From Kingdonia uniflora (Eukaryota > Streptophyta > Magnoliopsida > Ranunculales > Circaeasteraceae): 64,000 bases of DNA. Position 1 is the stretch's first letter; each line of letters begins with the position of its first letter. Shown here in pieces: positions 39,301 to 53,000 of the stretch. The DNA lies in assembly GCA_014058105.1 (NCBI GenBank), contig JACGCM010000933.1:1111875-1175874 (forward strand), given 5' to 3'. A program made the translations under genes and the position numbers. The notes under the pieces were generated by a model, which saw nothing but the letters and a program-made list of their open reading frames with translations, was not told the origin of the DNA and did not search any database.

Positions 39301-41590
39301 ACCGACAATATGCTAAGATAGTTACCAAATGAATCGTTATAGTCCCGGCATGAATTTTATACCGGTACGGATTTCGCACCTCTCTGATGCATCAGATCGT
39401 AATTATGATAAGCTTGGATATCGGCATCTCGCTTGAGAGGTTGGATCATTTTTAAAAGCTTAATTTGGATCGACAACATGCTAGGATAGTTACCCCATGA
39501 ATCGCAATAGTACCGGTTGGAATTTTTGACCGGTACTGATTTCGTACCTCACCGATGTGTTAGATCGCAATTCAGAGAAGCTTGGCTACCGACAAATCGT
39601 TTGAGAGGTTGGATGATTTTTAAGAGTTCTGTTTCAAAGGACAAAATGCTAGGATAGTTAACAAATGAATCGTTATAGTCCCGGTTTGAAGTTTTGACCG
39701 GTACGGATTTCGTACCTCTCCGATGCATTATATCGCAATTATGATAAGTTTGGCTATCGGCAACACGTTTGAGAGGTTGGATCATTTTTTAAAGCTTATT
39801 TTGGATCGACAACTGAATCGCAATAGTACCGATTTAAATTTTTGACCGGTACGGGTTTTTGTACCTCACAGATGTGTTAGATCAGAATTCTGAGAAGCTT
39901 GGCTTCCTATAACTCGTTTGAGAGGTTGGACCACTTTAAAGAGTTTCGCTTCGACCGACAAAATGCTAGGATAGTTACCATATAAATTGATATAGTCCCG
40001 GTTTGAATTTTTGACCGGTGTGGATTTCGTATCTCTCCGATGCGTTAGATCGCAATTCTGATAAGCTTTGCTTTAGGCAAATCGTTAGAGTGGTTGGATC
40101 ATTTTTGAAAGTTTCTTTTCCATCGAAAACATGCTTGGATAGTTAACAAAAGAATTGTAATAGTACCGGTTTGAATTTTTTACAGGTACGGATTTCGTAC
40201 CTCACCGATGCTTTAGATTGCAATTCTAAGAAGCTTGGCTACTGACAACTCATTTTAGAGGTCGGATCATTTTTAAGAGTTCTGCTTTGACCGACATCAT
40301 GCAAAGATAGTTACCAAATGAATCGTAATTGTTTCGGTTTTAATTTTAGACCGGTACTAATTTCGTACCTCAACGATACTTTTAATAGCATTTTTGAGAA
40401 GCTTGGCTACTAACAACTCAATTGAGAAGTGGAATGGTTTTTAAGAGATTCGTTTCGACCAACAACATTCTAGAATAGTTACCAAATGAATTGCACTACT
40501 CCAGGTTTGAAATTTTGACCGGTATGGATTTCGTACCTCTCCGATGCGTTAGATCGCAATTCTGGGAAGCTTGCCTATCGACAACTTGTTTGGGAGGATG
40601 GATCATTTTTAAAAGTTTTGTTTCTACCGATAACATGCCAGAATAGTTACCAAATGAATCACAATACTCCCGGTTTAAAATTTTCACCGGTACGGATTTC
40701 GTACCTCTCCGGTGCTTTAAATCGCAATTTTGTTAAGCTTGGCTACCGACAAATCATTTGTGAGGTTGGATCATTTTTAAAAGTTTCATTTCGACCGGAA
40801 ACATGCTAGGATAGTTTCCAAATGAATCGCAATACTCCCAGTTTAAATTATTGACCGGTACGGATTTCGTTCCTATCCGATGTGTTAGATGGCAATTCTA
40901 TGAAGCTTGGCTACCGACAACTCGTTTGATAGGTTGGATCATTTTTAAGAGTTTCGTTTCGACCAACAATATGCTAGGATAGTTACCAAATCAATCGATA
41001 TAGTCCCGGTTTGAAATTTTGACCCGCTCGGATTTCGAACCATACCGATGCTTTAGATCGCAATTATGAGAAGCTTGGCTACGAACAAGTCGTTTGTAAT
41101 TTTGGATCATTTTTAAGAGTTTCGTTTCATCCGACAACATGCTAGGATAGTTTCCAAATGAATCGATATAGTCCCAATTTGAATTTTCGATGGTACGGAT
41201 TTCGTACCTTACCGATGCTATAGATCACAATTCTGAGAAGCTGGGCTATCGAAAAGTCATTAGAGAAGTCGTGCCATTTTTAAGAGTTTTGTTCGACCGA
41301 GAACATGCTAGGATAGTTACCAAATGAATCACAATACTCCCAGTTTTAATTTTTGACCGGTAAGGATTTTATACATCTCCGATGCGTTATATCGCAATTC
41401 TAAGAAGCTTGGCTACCGACAACTCGTTTGAGAGGTTGGATCATTTTTAAGAGTTTCATTTTAACCGGAAATATGCAAGGATAGTTACCAAATCAATCGA
41501 TATTGTCCCGGTTTGAAATTTTGACCCGCTCGGATTTTGAACCATACCGATGCTTTAGATCGTAAATATGAGAAGCTTGGCAACGGACAA
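36331..41590. repeat. Satellite with partial third copy of the 2.83-kb unit
   Basis: R at 36421, 37586 and 38510. Short GATTCCGAT joins at 36787 and 38877. The 86-bp-deleted monomer is at 37795 and carries an extra 8-bp duplication. A 22-bp deletion lies near 39809. Otherwise ordinary monomers. Confidence 0.6.
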
Positions 41591-44035
41591 GTCGTTTGTG
41601 AGGTTAGATAATTTTTAAGAGTTTTGTTTCGATCGACAGCATGCTAGGACTGCTACCATATGAATCGCAATACTCCCAGTTTGAATTATTGACCGGTAAG
41701 GATTTCATACTTCTCCGATGCGTTAAATCGCAATTCTGAGAAGCTTGGCTATCGGCAAGTCGTATGGGAGGTTGGATAATTTTATGAGTTTCGTTTCGAC
41801 CAACAACATGTTAGGATAGTTACCAAATGAATCAAAATAGTGCCGGCTTCAATTTTTGGTCGGAACAGATTTCGTACCTCACCGATACTTTTGATAGCAA
41901 TTCTAATAAACTTGGCTACTGGAAACTCCTTTGAGAGGTTGAATCGTTTTTAAGAGATTCGTTTAGACCGACAACAGTTTAGGATAGTTACCAAATGAAT
42001 CCCAATACACCCAGTTTGAATTTTTGACCGGTACGGATTTCGCACCTCTCCGATGCGTTAGATCACAATTCTGATAAGCTTTGCTACCAAAAAGTCGTTT
42101 GAGAGGTAGTATCATTTTTTGGAGTATAGTTTTGACCGACAACATGCTAAGATAGTTATGAAATGAATTGCAATACTTCCAGCTTTAATTTTTGACCGGT
42201 AGAGATTTCACACCGCTCCGATACTTTAGATCGCAATTATGAGTAAGCTTGGCTTCTGACAAATCGTTTGTGAGGTTGGATCATTTATAAGAGTTTCGTT
42301 TCAATCGACAACATGCAAGGATAACTACCAAATGAATTGCAATACTCCCGGTTTGAATTTTTGATCGGTAAGGATTTTGTACCTATCTGATGCGTTTGTT
42401 CGCAATTTTGAGAAGCTTGACTACCCGCAACTCGTTTGAGAGGTTAGATTATTTTAAAGATTTTTGTTCTGACTGAAAACAAGTTAGGATATTTCCAAAA
42501 TGAATCGATAAAGTCGCGGTTTGAATTTTTGACCGGTACGGATTTCGTACCTCTCTGATGCGTTAGATCGTAATTCTGAGAAGCTTGGCTATCGATAACT
42601 CGTTTAAGAGTTTGGATCATTTTTAAAAGTGTCATTTCGAATGACAACATACTAGGATAGTTACCAAATGAATTGCAATAGTACCGGCTTGAATTTTCGA
42701 CCGGTACGGATTTCGTACCTCACCGATGCCTTAGATTGCAATTCTGAGAAGCTTGGTTACTGGCAACTCGTTTGAGAGGTTAGATAATTTTTAAGAGCTT
42801 CGTAATGGCCAAAAACAAGCAACGGTAGTTGCCAAATGAATACTAATACTCCCCGTTTGACTTTTTTACCGGTACGGTTATCGTACATCTCCGATGCGTT
42901 TGATCTCAATTTTAAGAAACTTTGCTACCGGCAACTCGTTTGAGAGATTGGATCGTTTTCAAGAGTTTTGTTTTGACCAACACGATGATAGGATAGTTAC
43001 CAAATGAATCGCAATACTCCCTGCTTTAATTTTTTACCGGTATGGATTTCGAACCTCTCTGAAGCTTTAGATCGCATTTCTGTGAAGTTTGGCTACCGGC
43101 ATGTCATTGCAAGTTTGTTTTATTTTTAAGAGTTTCATTTTGACTATCAACATGCTAGGATAGTTTCCAAATGAATCGAAAAAAGACATGGCTTGAATTT
43201 TTGACTGTTACGGATTTTTAACCTGAACGATGCTTTAGATCGCAATTCAGTGAAGCGTGGCTACTGACAATTCGTTTGTGAGGTTGAATCGCATTAAAGT
43301 GTTTCTTTTCGACCAATAACATGCCAGAATAGTTATCAAATGAATCGCAATACTCCCGTTTTGAATTTTTCACCGGTAAGGATTTCGCACATCTCTGATG
43401 CTTTAAATCGCAATTACGAGAAGCTTGGTTAACGACAAATCAATTGTGAGGTTGGCTCATTTATAAAAGTTTTGTTTCATCCGACAACATGCCTGGATAG
43501 TTACCAAATGAATCACAATACTCCCGGTTTAAATTTTTGACCGGTACGGATTTCGTTCCTCTCCGATGTGTTAGATCGCAATTCTGAGAAGCTTGGCTAC
43601 CGACAACTCGTTTGATGGGTTGGATCATTTTAAAGAGTTTTGTTTCAACGGACAACATGCTAGGATAGTTACCAAATAAATCGATATAGTCCCGGTTTGA
43701 ATTTTTGAACCGCTCGGATTTCGTTGCATACCGATGCTTTAGATCACAATTATGTGAAGCTTGGCTACGGACAAGTCGTTTGTGAGTTTAGATCGATTTT
43801 AAAGGTTTCGTATCGACCTACACCATGCTTGGATAGTTTCCAACTGAATTGATATAGTTCCAGTTTCAATTTTTGATGGTACGAATTTTGTACCTTCCCG
43901 ATACTTTAGATCACAATTCTGAAAAGCTTGGCTACCGAAAAGTCATTTGAGAGGTCGTGTCATTTTTAAGAGTTTTGTTCGACCGACTACATGTAAGGAT
44001 AGTTACCAAATGAATCGCAATACTCCCAGCTTTAA
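41590..44035. repeat. 3.0-kb tandem duplication, copy 1
   Basis: P at 41884, Q at 42512, U at 42853 and R at 43188 align with 44889, 45512, 45853 and 46188 at an offset of 3000-3005 bp. Shared rare variants include GTTCGCAATTTTGAG, AAAACAAGTTAGGATATTT and GAGTAAGCTTGG (copy 2 has GAATAAGC). Confidence 0.8.
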
Positions 44036-44589
44036 TTTTTGACCGGTATGGATTTTGAACCTCACCGAAGCTTTAAATCGGATTTCTGAGAAGTTGGTCT
44101 ACCGGCAAGTCGTAGTAAGTTTGGTTCATTTTTAAGAGTTTCATTTAGACCAACAACATGCGAGGATAGTTTCCATATGAATCAAAAAAGACCTGGCTTG
44201 AATTTTGGACTGGTACGGATTTTGAACCTCAACGATGCTTTAGATTACAATTCAGTGAAGCTTGGCTACAGACAACTCGTTTGTGAGGTTGAATTGTTTT
44301 AAGTACTTTGTTTTGACTGATAACATGCCAGAATAGTTACCAAATGAATCGCAATACTCCCGGCTTGAATTTTTCACCAGTACGGATTTTACACCTCCCT
44401 GATGCTTTAAATCGCAATTACGAGAAGCTTGACTACCGAAAAATTAATTGTGAGGTTGGATCATTTATAAAAGCTTCGTTTTAACTGGAAACATGCTAGG
44501 ATAGTTGCCAAATGAATCACAATACTCCCGGTAAGGATTTCAAAACTTTTCGAAGCCTCAGAACGCAATTCTGCGAAGCTTGGCTACTG
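44036..44589. repeat. Spacer between the 3.0-kb copies, with fused monomer join
   Basis: Contains an extra R at 44188 and a 17-bp deletion join at about 44528 where CCCGGT runs straight into AAGGATT. The same R plus join recurs at 57095 and 57445. Confidence 0.65.
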
Positions 44590-47085
44590 ACAACTCGTTT
44601 GTGAGGTTAGATAATTCTTAAGAGTTTCGTTTCAATCGATAACATGCTAGGATTGTTTCCAAATGAATCGCAATACTCCCGGTTTGACTTTTTGACCGGT
44701 AAGGATTTTTTACTTCTCCGATGCGTTAAAGCGCAATTCTGAGAAGCTTGGCTACCGGCAAGTCGTATGGGCGGTTGGATAATTTTTATTGGTTTTGTTT
44801 CGACCGACAACATGCTGGGATAGTTACCAAATGAATCGCAATAGTCCTGGTTTAAATTTTTGGCCGGTACATATTTCCTACCTCACCGATACTTTTGATA
44901 GTAATTCTAATAAACTTGGCTACTGACAACTCGTTTGAGAGGCTGAATCATTTTTAAGAGATTCATTTCAACCGACAACAGGTTAGGATAGTTACCAAAT
45001 GAATCCCAATACTCCCAGTTTGAATTTTCGAACGGTGCGGATTTCGCACCTCTCCGTGCGTTAGATCGCAATTCTGAGAAGCTTTGCTACCGAAAAGTCG
45101 TTTGAGAGGTAGTATCATTTTTAGGAGTATCATTTTGACCGACAACTTACTAAGATAGTTACGAAATGAATCGCAATACTTCGAGCTTTAATTTTTGACC
45201 GGTAGAGATTTCACACCGCTCTAATGCTTTAGATCGCAATTATGAATAAGCTTGGCTTCTGACAAATCTTTTGTGAGGTTGGATAGTTTATAAGATTTTT
45301 GTTTTGATCGACAACATGCAAGGATAGTTACCAAATGAATTGTAATACTCCTGGTTTAAATTTTTGATTGGTAAGGATTTTGTACCTATTCGATGCGTTT
45401 GTTCGCAATTTTGAGAAGCTTGGTTACCCGCAACTAGTTTGAGAGGTTAGATCATTTTAAAAAAAATTGCTCTGACTTAAAACAAGTTAGGATATTTTCC
45501 AAAATGAATCGATAAAGTCACGGTTTGAATTTTTTACCGGTACGGATTTTGTACCTCTCCGATGCGTTAGATCGCAATTCTAAGAAGCTTGGCTATCGAT
45601 AACTCGTTTAAGAGTTTAGATCATTTTTAAAAGTGTTATTTCGAATGAAAACTTTCTAGGATAGTTACCAAATGAATTGTAATAGTACCGGTTTGAATTT
45701 TTGACCAGTACGAATTTCGTACCTCACCGATGCTTTAGATTGCAATTCTGAGAAGCTTTGTTACTGACAACTCATTTGAGGGGTTTTATAATTTTTAAGA
45801 GCTTCATTATGGCCAAAAATATGCAAGGATAGTTACCAAATAAATACTAATACTCCCCGTTTGACTTTTTTACCGGTACGGATATCGTACCTCTCCGATG
45901 CGTTAGATCTCAATTTTAAGAAACTTTGCTACCGGCAACTCGTTTGAGAGATTGGATCGTTTTCAACAGTTTCGTTTCGATAAGCAAGATGTTAGGATAG
46001 TTACCAAATGAATCGCAATACTTCCTGCTTTAATTTTTTACCGGTATGGATTTCAAACCTCTCCGAAGCTTTAGATCGCATTTCTGTGAAGTTTGGCTAC
46101 CGGCATGTCATTGTAAGTTTGATTCATTTTTAAGAGTTTCATTGTGACTATCAACATGCTAGGATAGTTTCCAAATGAATCGAAAAAGACCTGGCTTGAA
46201 TTTTTGACTAGCACGGATTTTGAACCTCAACGATTCTTTAGATCGCAATTCTGAGATATAACGTATCGGATAGGTGTTTCGTTTGTGAGCTTGAATCATT
46301 TGAGAGGTTGGCTACTGACAACTCGCTTGTGAGGTTGAATCATTTTAAGGTGTTTCGTTTCGACCGATAACATGCCAGAATAGTTACAAAATGACTCGCA
46401 ATACTCATGGTTTGACTTTATCACCGTTACAGAATTCGCACCTCTCCGATGATTAAAATCGCAATTACGAGAAGCTACCTATAAATCAATTGTGAGTTTG
46501 GAACATTTATAAAAGTTTCATTTCGACCGGCAACATGCTTGGATAGTCACCAAATGAATCGCAATACTCCTGGTTTGAATTTTTTACCGGTACGGATTTC
46601 GTACCTCTACGATTCGGTAGATCGTAATTCTGAGAAGCTTGGCTATCGAAAAATCGTTCGATAGGTTAGATCATTTTAAAAAGTTTAGTTTCAACCGACA
46701 ACATGCTAGGATAGTTACCAAATCATTCGATATAGTCCCGGTTTGAATTTTTGAACCGCTCAGATTTCGTACCATACCGATGCTTTAGATCGCAATTATG
46801 TGATGCTTGGCTACGAACAAGTTGTTTGTGAGTTTAGATCACTTTTAAGGGCTTCGTATCGAGCAACAACATGCTTGGATAGTTTCCAAATGAATTTATA
46901 TAGTCCCAGTTTGAATTTTTGATGGTACGGATTTCGTACCTTATCGATGCTTAGATCATAATTTCGAGAAGCTTGGTTACCGAAAAGTCATTTGTGAGGC
47001 CGGGTCAATTTTATGATTTTTGTTCGACCGACAACATACTAGGATAGTTACCAAATGAATCACAACACTCCCAGTTTTAATTTTT
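44590..47085. repeat. 3.0-kb tandem duplication, copy 2, with local rearrangement
   Basis: Same variant order as copy 1. After 46250 the offset rises from 3000 to about 3050 bp because of an inserted, partly inverted stretch. Similarity ends near 47085, where copy 1 switches to another monomer type. Confidence 0.8.
46255..46276 (-). repeat. Short inverted satellite segment
   Basis: The 22 bases from 46255 read, on the minus strand, as CACCTATCCGATACGTTATA plus TC. That is the monomer boundary (ACCTCTCCGATACG, TTATATC) in the opposite orientation to every other monomer. Scrambled monomer pieces follow to about 46312, with a net gain of about 50 bp. Confidence 0.75.
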
Positions 47086-50040
47086 GACCGGTAAGGAATT
47101 TATACCTCTCTGATACGTTATATCGCAATTCTAAGAAGCTTGGCTACCGACAGCTCGTTTAAGAGGTTAGATCATTTTTAAGAGTTTCATTTCCACCGAC
47201 AACATGCTAGGAGAGTTACCAAATGAATCACTATAGTTTCGGTTTGAATTTTTGAACGGTACAAAATTCGCCCCTCCCTGATGCATTAGATCGTAATTAC
47301 GATAAGTTTGGCTATCGACAACTCGTTTGGGAGGTTAGATTATTTTTAAATGCTTAATTTGGATTGATAACATGCTAGGATTATTACCAAATGAATCGCA
47401 ATAGTACCTATTGGAATTTTTGAGCGGTACGAATTTTGTACCTCACCGATGTGTTAGATCGCAATTCTGAGAAGCTTGGCTGCTGATAACTTGTTTGAGT
47501 GGTTGGATCACTTATAAGAGTTTCTTTTCGACCGACAACATGTTAGGATAGTGACCCAATGAATCGATATAGTCCCTATTTGAATTTTTGACTAGTACGG
47601 ATTTCGTATCTCTCCGACGCGTTAGATCGCAATTCTGATTTGGTTGGCTATAGGCTACTCGTTATAGAGGTTGGATCATTTTTAAAAGCTTCAATTCGAT
47701 CGATAATGCGCCAGGATAGTTAACAAATGAATCGCAATAATACCGACTTGAATTTTTGACCGGTACGGATTTCCTACCTCACCGATGCTTTAGATTTCAA
47801 TTATGAGAACTTGGCTATTGACAACACGTTTGAGTGGTTGGATCATTTTTAAGAGTTTCGCTTTGACCGACAACATTCAAAGATAGTTACCAAATGAATC
47901 GTAATAGTTTCGGTTTGAATTTTTGAACGATACTGATTTCGTACCCGATACTTTAAATTAGAATTTTGCGAAGCTTGGCTACTGACAACTCGTTTGAGAG
48001 GTTAAATAGTTTTTAAGAGATTCATTTTGACCGACAGCATTATAGGATAATTACCAAATGAGTTGCAATACTCCCGGTTTGAATTTTTTACCGATACGGA
48101 TTTCGTACCTCTCCGATGCGTCAGATCTCAATTTTGAGAAACTTGGCTACCGGCAACTCATTTGAGAGGTTGGATCATTTTTAAAAGTTTCGTTATGACC
48201 GAAAACATGCAAGGATAGTTACCAAATAAATCGCAATAGTACATGTTTAAATTTTTGACCGATACAGATTTCGAACCTTACCGATGCTTTAGATCGCAAT
48301 TCTGAGAAGCGTGGTTACTTTCAACTCATTTGAGAGGTTGGATCATTTTTAAGAGTTTCGTTATGACCAATAACATGTAAGGATAGTTACCAAATGAATC
48401 GCAATTCTCCCCGTTTGACTTTTTTACCGGCACAGATTTCGTACATCTCCGATGCGTTAGATCTTAATTTTGAGAAACTTGGCTACCGGCAACTCGTTTA
48501 AGAGATTGGATCATTTTTAAGAGTTTCATTTCGACCGACAACATGTTTGGATAGTTACCAAATGAATCGCAATAGTCCCGGTTTAAATTTTTGACCGGTA
48601 CATATATCGTACCTCGCCGGTACTTTTGATAGCAATTCTGATAAACTTGGCTATTGACAACTCGCTTGAGAGGTTGGATTGCTTTTAAGATATTCGTTTC
48701 GACCGACAACATGTTAGGATAGTTACCAAATCAATCCCAATACTCCCCGTTTGAATTTTTGACCGGTACGAATTTTGCACCTCTCCGATACGTCAGATCG
48801 CAATTCTGTGATGCTTTGCTACCGAAAAGTCGTTTGAGAGGTAGTATCCTTTTTAAGAGTTTCGTTTTGACCGACAACATGCTAGGATAGTTTCCAAATG
48901 AATCGAAAAAGACCTTGCTTGATTTTTTGATTGGTACAGATTTTGAACCTCAACGATGCTTTAGATCGCAATTCAGTGAAGCTTGGCTTCTAACAACACG
49001 TTTGTGAGGTTGAATCATTTTAAAGTGCTTCGTTTCGACCGATAACATGCCTGAATAGTTACCAAATGAATCACAATACTCCCGGCTGGAATTTTTCACC
49101 GATACGAATTTCGTACCTCTCTGATGCTTTAAATTGCAATTACGAGAAGCTCGGCTACCAACAAATCAATTGTGAGGTTGGATCATTTATAAAAGTTTTG
49201 CTTTGACCGATATCATGCTTGGATAGTTACCAAATGAATCGCAATACTCCCGGTTTAAACTTTTGACCGGTAAGGATTTTGTTCTCCTCCGATGTGTTAG
49301 ATCGTAATTCTGAGAAGCTTGGCTACCGACAACATGCTAGGATAGTTTCCAAATCAATCGATATAGTCCCGGTTTGAATTTTTGAGCCGCTCAGATTTCG
49401 TACCATACCGGATCTTTAGACTACTCGTCAGAGTGGTTGGATCATTTTAAAAAATTTATTTTGATCGACAACATGCTTGGATAGTTAACAAATGAATCAC
49501 AATAGTACCGGTTGGAATTTTTGACCGGTACCGATTTCGAACCTTACCGATGTGTTAAATCGCAATTCTGTGAAGCTTGGCTATCGACAACTCGTTTGTG
49601 AGGTTGAATCATTTTTAAGTGCTTTGTTTCAAATAACAACATGCAAGGATAGTTACCAAATGTATCGTTCTAGTCCCGGTTTGAATTTTCGACCGGTACG
49701 GATATCGCACCTCTCCGATGCATTATATTGCAATTGAGATAAGCTTGGCTATCGAAAACTCGTTTGAGAGGTTGGATAATTTTTCAAAGCATAATTTGGA
49801 TCAACAACATGTTAGGATAGTTAACAAATGAATTGCAATAGTACCGGCTTTAATTTTTGACCGGTACGGATTTCAATCCTTGCAGATGTGTTAGATCGCA
49901 ATTCTGAGATGCTTGGCTACTGGCAAGTCTGGTGGGAGGTTGAATAATTTTTATGAGTTTCATTTCGACCAACACCATGCTAGGATAGTTAACAAATCAA
50001 TCGCAATAGTCCCGGTTTGAATTTTTGACCGGTATAGATT
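47086..50040. repeat. Satellite with 3-monomer U-to-R spacing and fused monomer
   Basis: U at 48408 and R at 48911 are three monomers apart instead of two. At 49332 CTACCGACAAC joins directly to ATGCTAGG (about 50 bp lost), and about 30 bp are missing near 49424. The same order recurs at 60658, 61149 and 61553. Confidence 0.65.
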
Positions 50041-53000
50041 TCGTACCTCACCGATACTTTTGATAGCAATTCAAATAAACTTGGCTACTGACAACTCGTT
50101 TGTGAGGATGAATCATTTTTAAGAGATTTGTTACTACCGACAACATGCTAGGATAATTACCAAATGAATCGCAATACTCCTGGTTTGAATTTTTGACCGG
50201 TTCGGATTTCGCACCTATCCGATGCCTTAGATCGCATTTCTGAGAAGCTTGGCTACCGAAAAGTCGTTTGAGAGGTAGTATCATTATTAGGAGTTTCATT
50301 TTGACCGACAACATGCTAGGATAGTTACCAAATGAATCGCAATACTTCCAGATTTAATTTTTGACCGGTACAGATTTCATACCCGATGCATTAGATTGTA
50401 ATTATGAGAAGTTTCCGACAAATCGTTTGTGAGGTTGGATCACTTTTAATAGTTTCGTTTCGATCGACAACATGCTCGGATAGTTACCAAATGAATTACA
50501 ATACTCCCGGTTTAAATTTTTGAACGGTTAGGATTTTGAAACTCTCCGATGCGTTTAATCACAATTTTGAGAAGCTTGGCTCCCGCAACTCATTGGAGAG
50601 GTTGGATCATTTTAAAGATTTTTGTTCCGATTGAAAACATGCAAGGATATTTACCAAAATGAATCGATATAGTCGCGGTTTGAATTTTTGACCGGTACGG
50701 ATTTCAAACCTATCCTATGCGTTAGATCGCAATTATGAGAAGCTTGGCTAACGACAACTCGTTTGAGTGGTTGGATAATTTTTAAAAGTTTTGTTTCGAT
50801 TGCCAACATGCTAGGATAGTTAGCAAATGAGTCGCAATAGTCCCGGTTTGACTTTTTTACCGGTATGGATTTTGTACCGCACCGTTGTGTTAGATCAAAA
50901 TTCTGAGAAGCTAGGCTACCGACTACTCGTTTGGGAGGTTGGATCATTTTTAAGAGTTTGGCTTTAACTGGCAACATGCTAGTATAGTTGCCAAATGAAT
51001 CGCAATACTCTCCGTTTGACTTTTTTAGCGGTATGAATTTCGTACCTCTCCGATGCGTTAGATCTCAATTTTGAGAAACTTGGCTTCCGACAACTCGTTT
51101 GAGAAATTGGATCACTTTTAAGAGTTTCGCTTCGACCGACAACATGTTCGGATAGTTACCGGATAAATTGCAATACTCCCAGCTTTTAATTTTTGATCGG
51201 TATGGATTTCGAGCCTCTCCGAAGCTTTAGATCTCATTTCTATGAAGTTTTGCTACCGGCAAGTCGTTGTAAGGTTGGCTTATTTTTAAGAGTTTCGTTT
51301 CGACCAGCAACATGCTAGGATAGTTTCTAAATGAATCGATAAAGACCTGGCTTGATTTTTTGATTGGTACGGATTTCAAACCTCAATGATGCTTTAGATA
51401 ATAATTCTGAGAAGCTTGGCTGCTGACAACTCGTTTGTGAGGCTGAATCAATTTAAAGTGTTTCGTTTTGACCGATAACATGCCAGAATAGTTACCAAAT
51501 GAATCACAATACTCCCGGTTTAAATTTTTCACCAGTACGAATTTCGCACCTCACCAATAACATGCTAGGATAGTTGTTAAATCAATCGATATAGTCTCGG
51601 AAAGAATTTTTGACCCGCTCGGATTTCATACCATACCGATGCTTTAGATCACAATTTTGAGAAGCTTGGTTACAGTGAACTCGTTTGTGAGTTTGGCCCA
51701 TTTTTAAGAGTTTTATTTCGACCGACAACATGCTAGGATAGTTTCCAAAGTAATCGGTATAGTCCCAGCTTGAATTTTAGATGGTACGGATTTCGTACCT
51801 TACCGATGCTTTAGATCACAATTATGAGAAGCTTGGCTATCAAAAAGCCATTTGATAGGTAGTATCATTTTTAAGAGTTTAGTTTCGACCGACAACATGC
51901 TTCAATAGTTACCAAATGAATGGCAATACTCCAGGTTTGAATTTCTCTCCATTACGTATTTCGTACCTCTTTGATGCTTTAGATCTCATTTCTGAGAAGC
52001 TTGGCTACCGGCAACTTGTTTAAGAGGTTGGATCGCTTTTAAGAGTTTTGATTCGACCGACAACATGCAAGAAATGTTACCAAATGAATTGCAATAATCC
52101 CAGTTTAAATTTCTGGCCGATACGAATCTCGCACCTCTCCGAAGCTTTAGATCGCAATTATGAGAAGTGTGGCAATCGACAAATCGTTTGTGAGGTTGGA
52201 ACATATTTAATAGTTTCGCTAAAATCGATTGCATGCTAGGATAGTTACCAAATGAATCGCAATACTCCCGGTTTGAATTTTTGATCGGTAATGATTTTTT
52301 ACTTCTCCGATGCGTTAAGTCGCAATTCTGAGAAGCTTGGCTACCAGCAAGTCGTTTGAGAGGTTGTATCATTTTTAAGAGTTTCGTTTCGATCTACAAA
52401 ATACTAGGATTTTTTCCAAATGAATCGCAATACTCCCAGCTTGAATTTTTGACCGGTAAGAATTTCATACTTCGCCGGTACGTTAGATCGGAATTCTGAG
52501 AAGTTTGGCTACCGGCAAGTGGTATGGGAAGTTGGATAATTTTTATGTGTTTCGTTTTGACCGACACCATGCTAGGATAGTTACCAAATGAATCGCAATT
52601 GTCACGGTTTGAATTTTTGACCGGAACAGATTTCGTTCCTAACTTATAATTTTGATAGCAATTAAGATAAACTTGGCTACTGACAACTCGTTTGCGAGGT
52701 TGAATCATTTTTAAGAGATTTGTTTCGACCGACAACATGCTAGGATAGTTACCAAATGAATCGCAATAGTCCCGGTTTGAATTTTTGACCGGTACAGATT
52801 TCATACATTACCGATAGTTTTGATAGCAATTCTGATAAACTTGGCTACTGAAAACTCGTTTGAGAGGTTGAATCATTTTTAAGAGATTTGTTTCGACCGA
52901 CAACATGTTAGGATAGTTACCAAATGAATCCCAAAACTCCCAGTTTCAATTTTTGACCGGTACGGATTTAGCACCTCTCCGATGCGTTAGATCGCAATTC

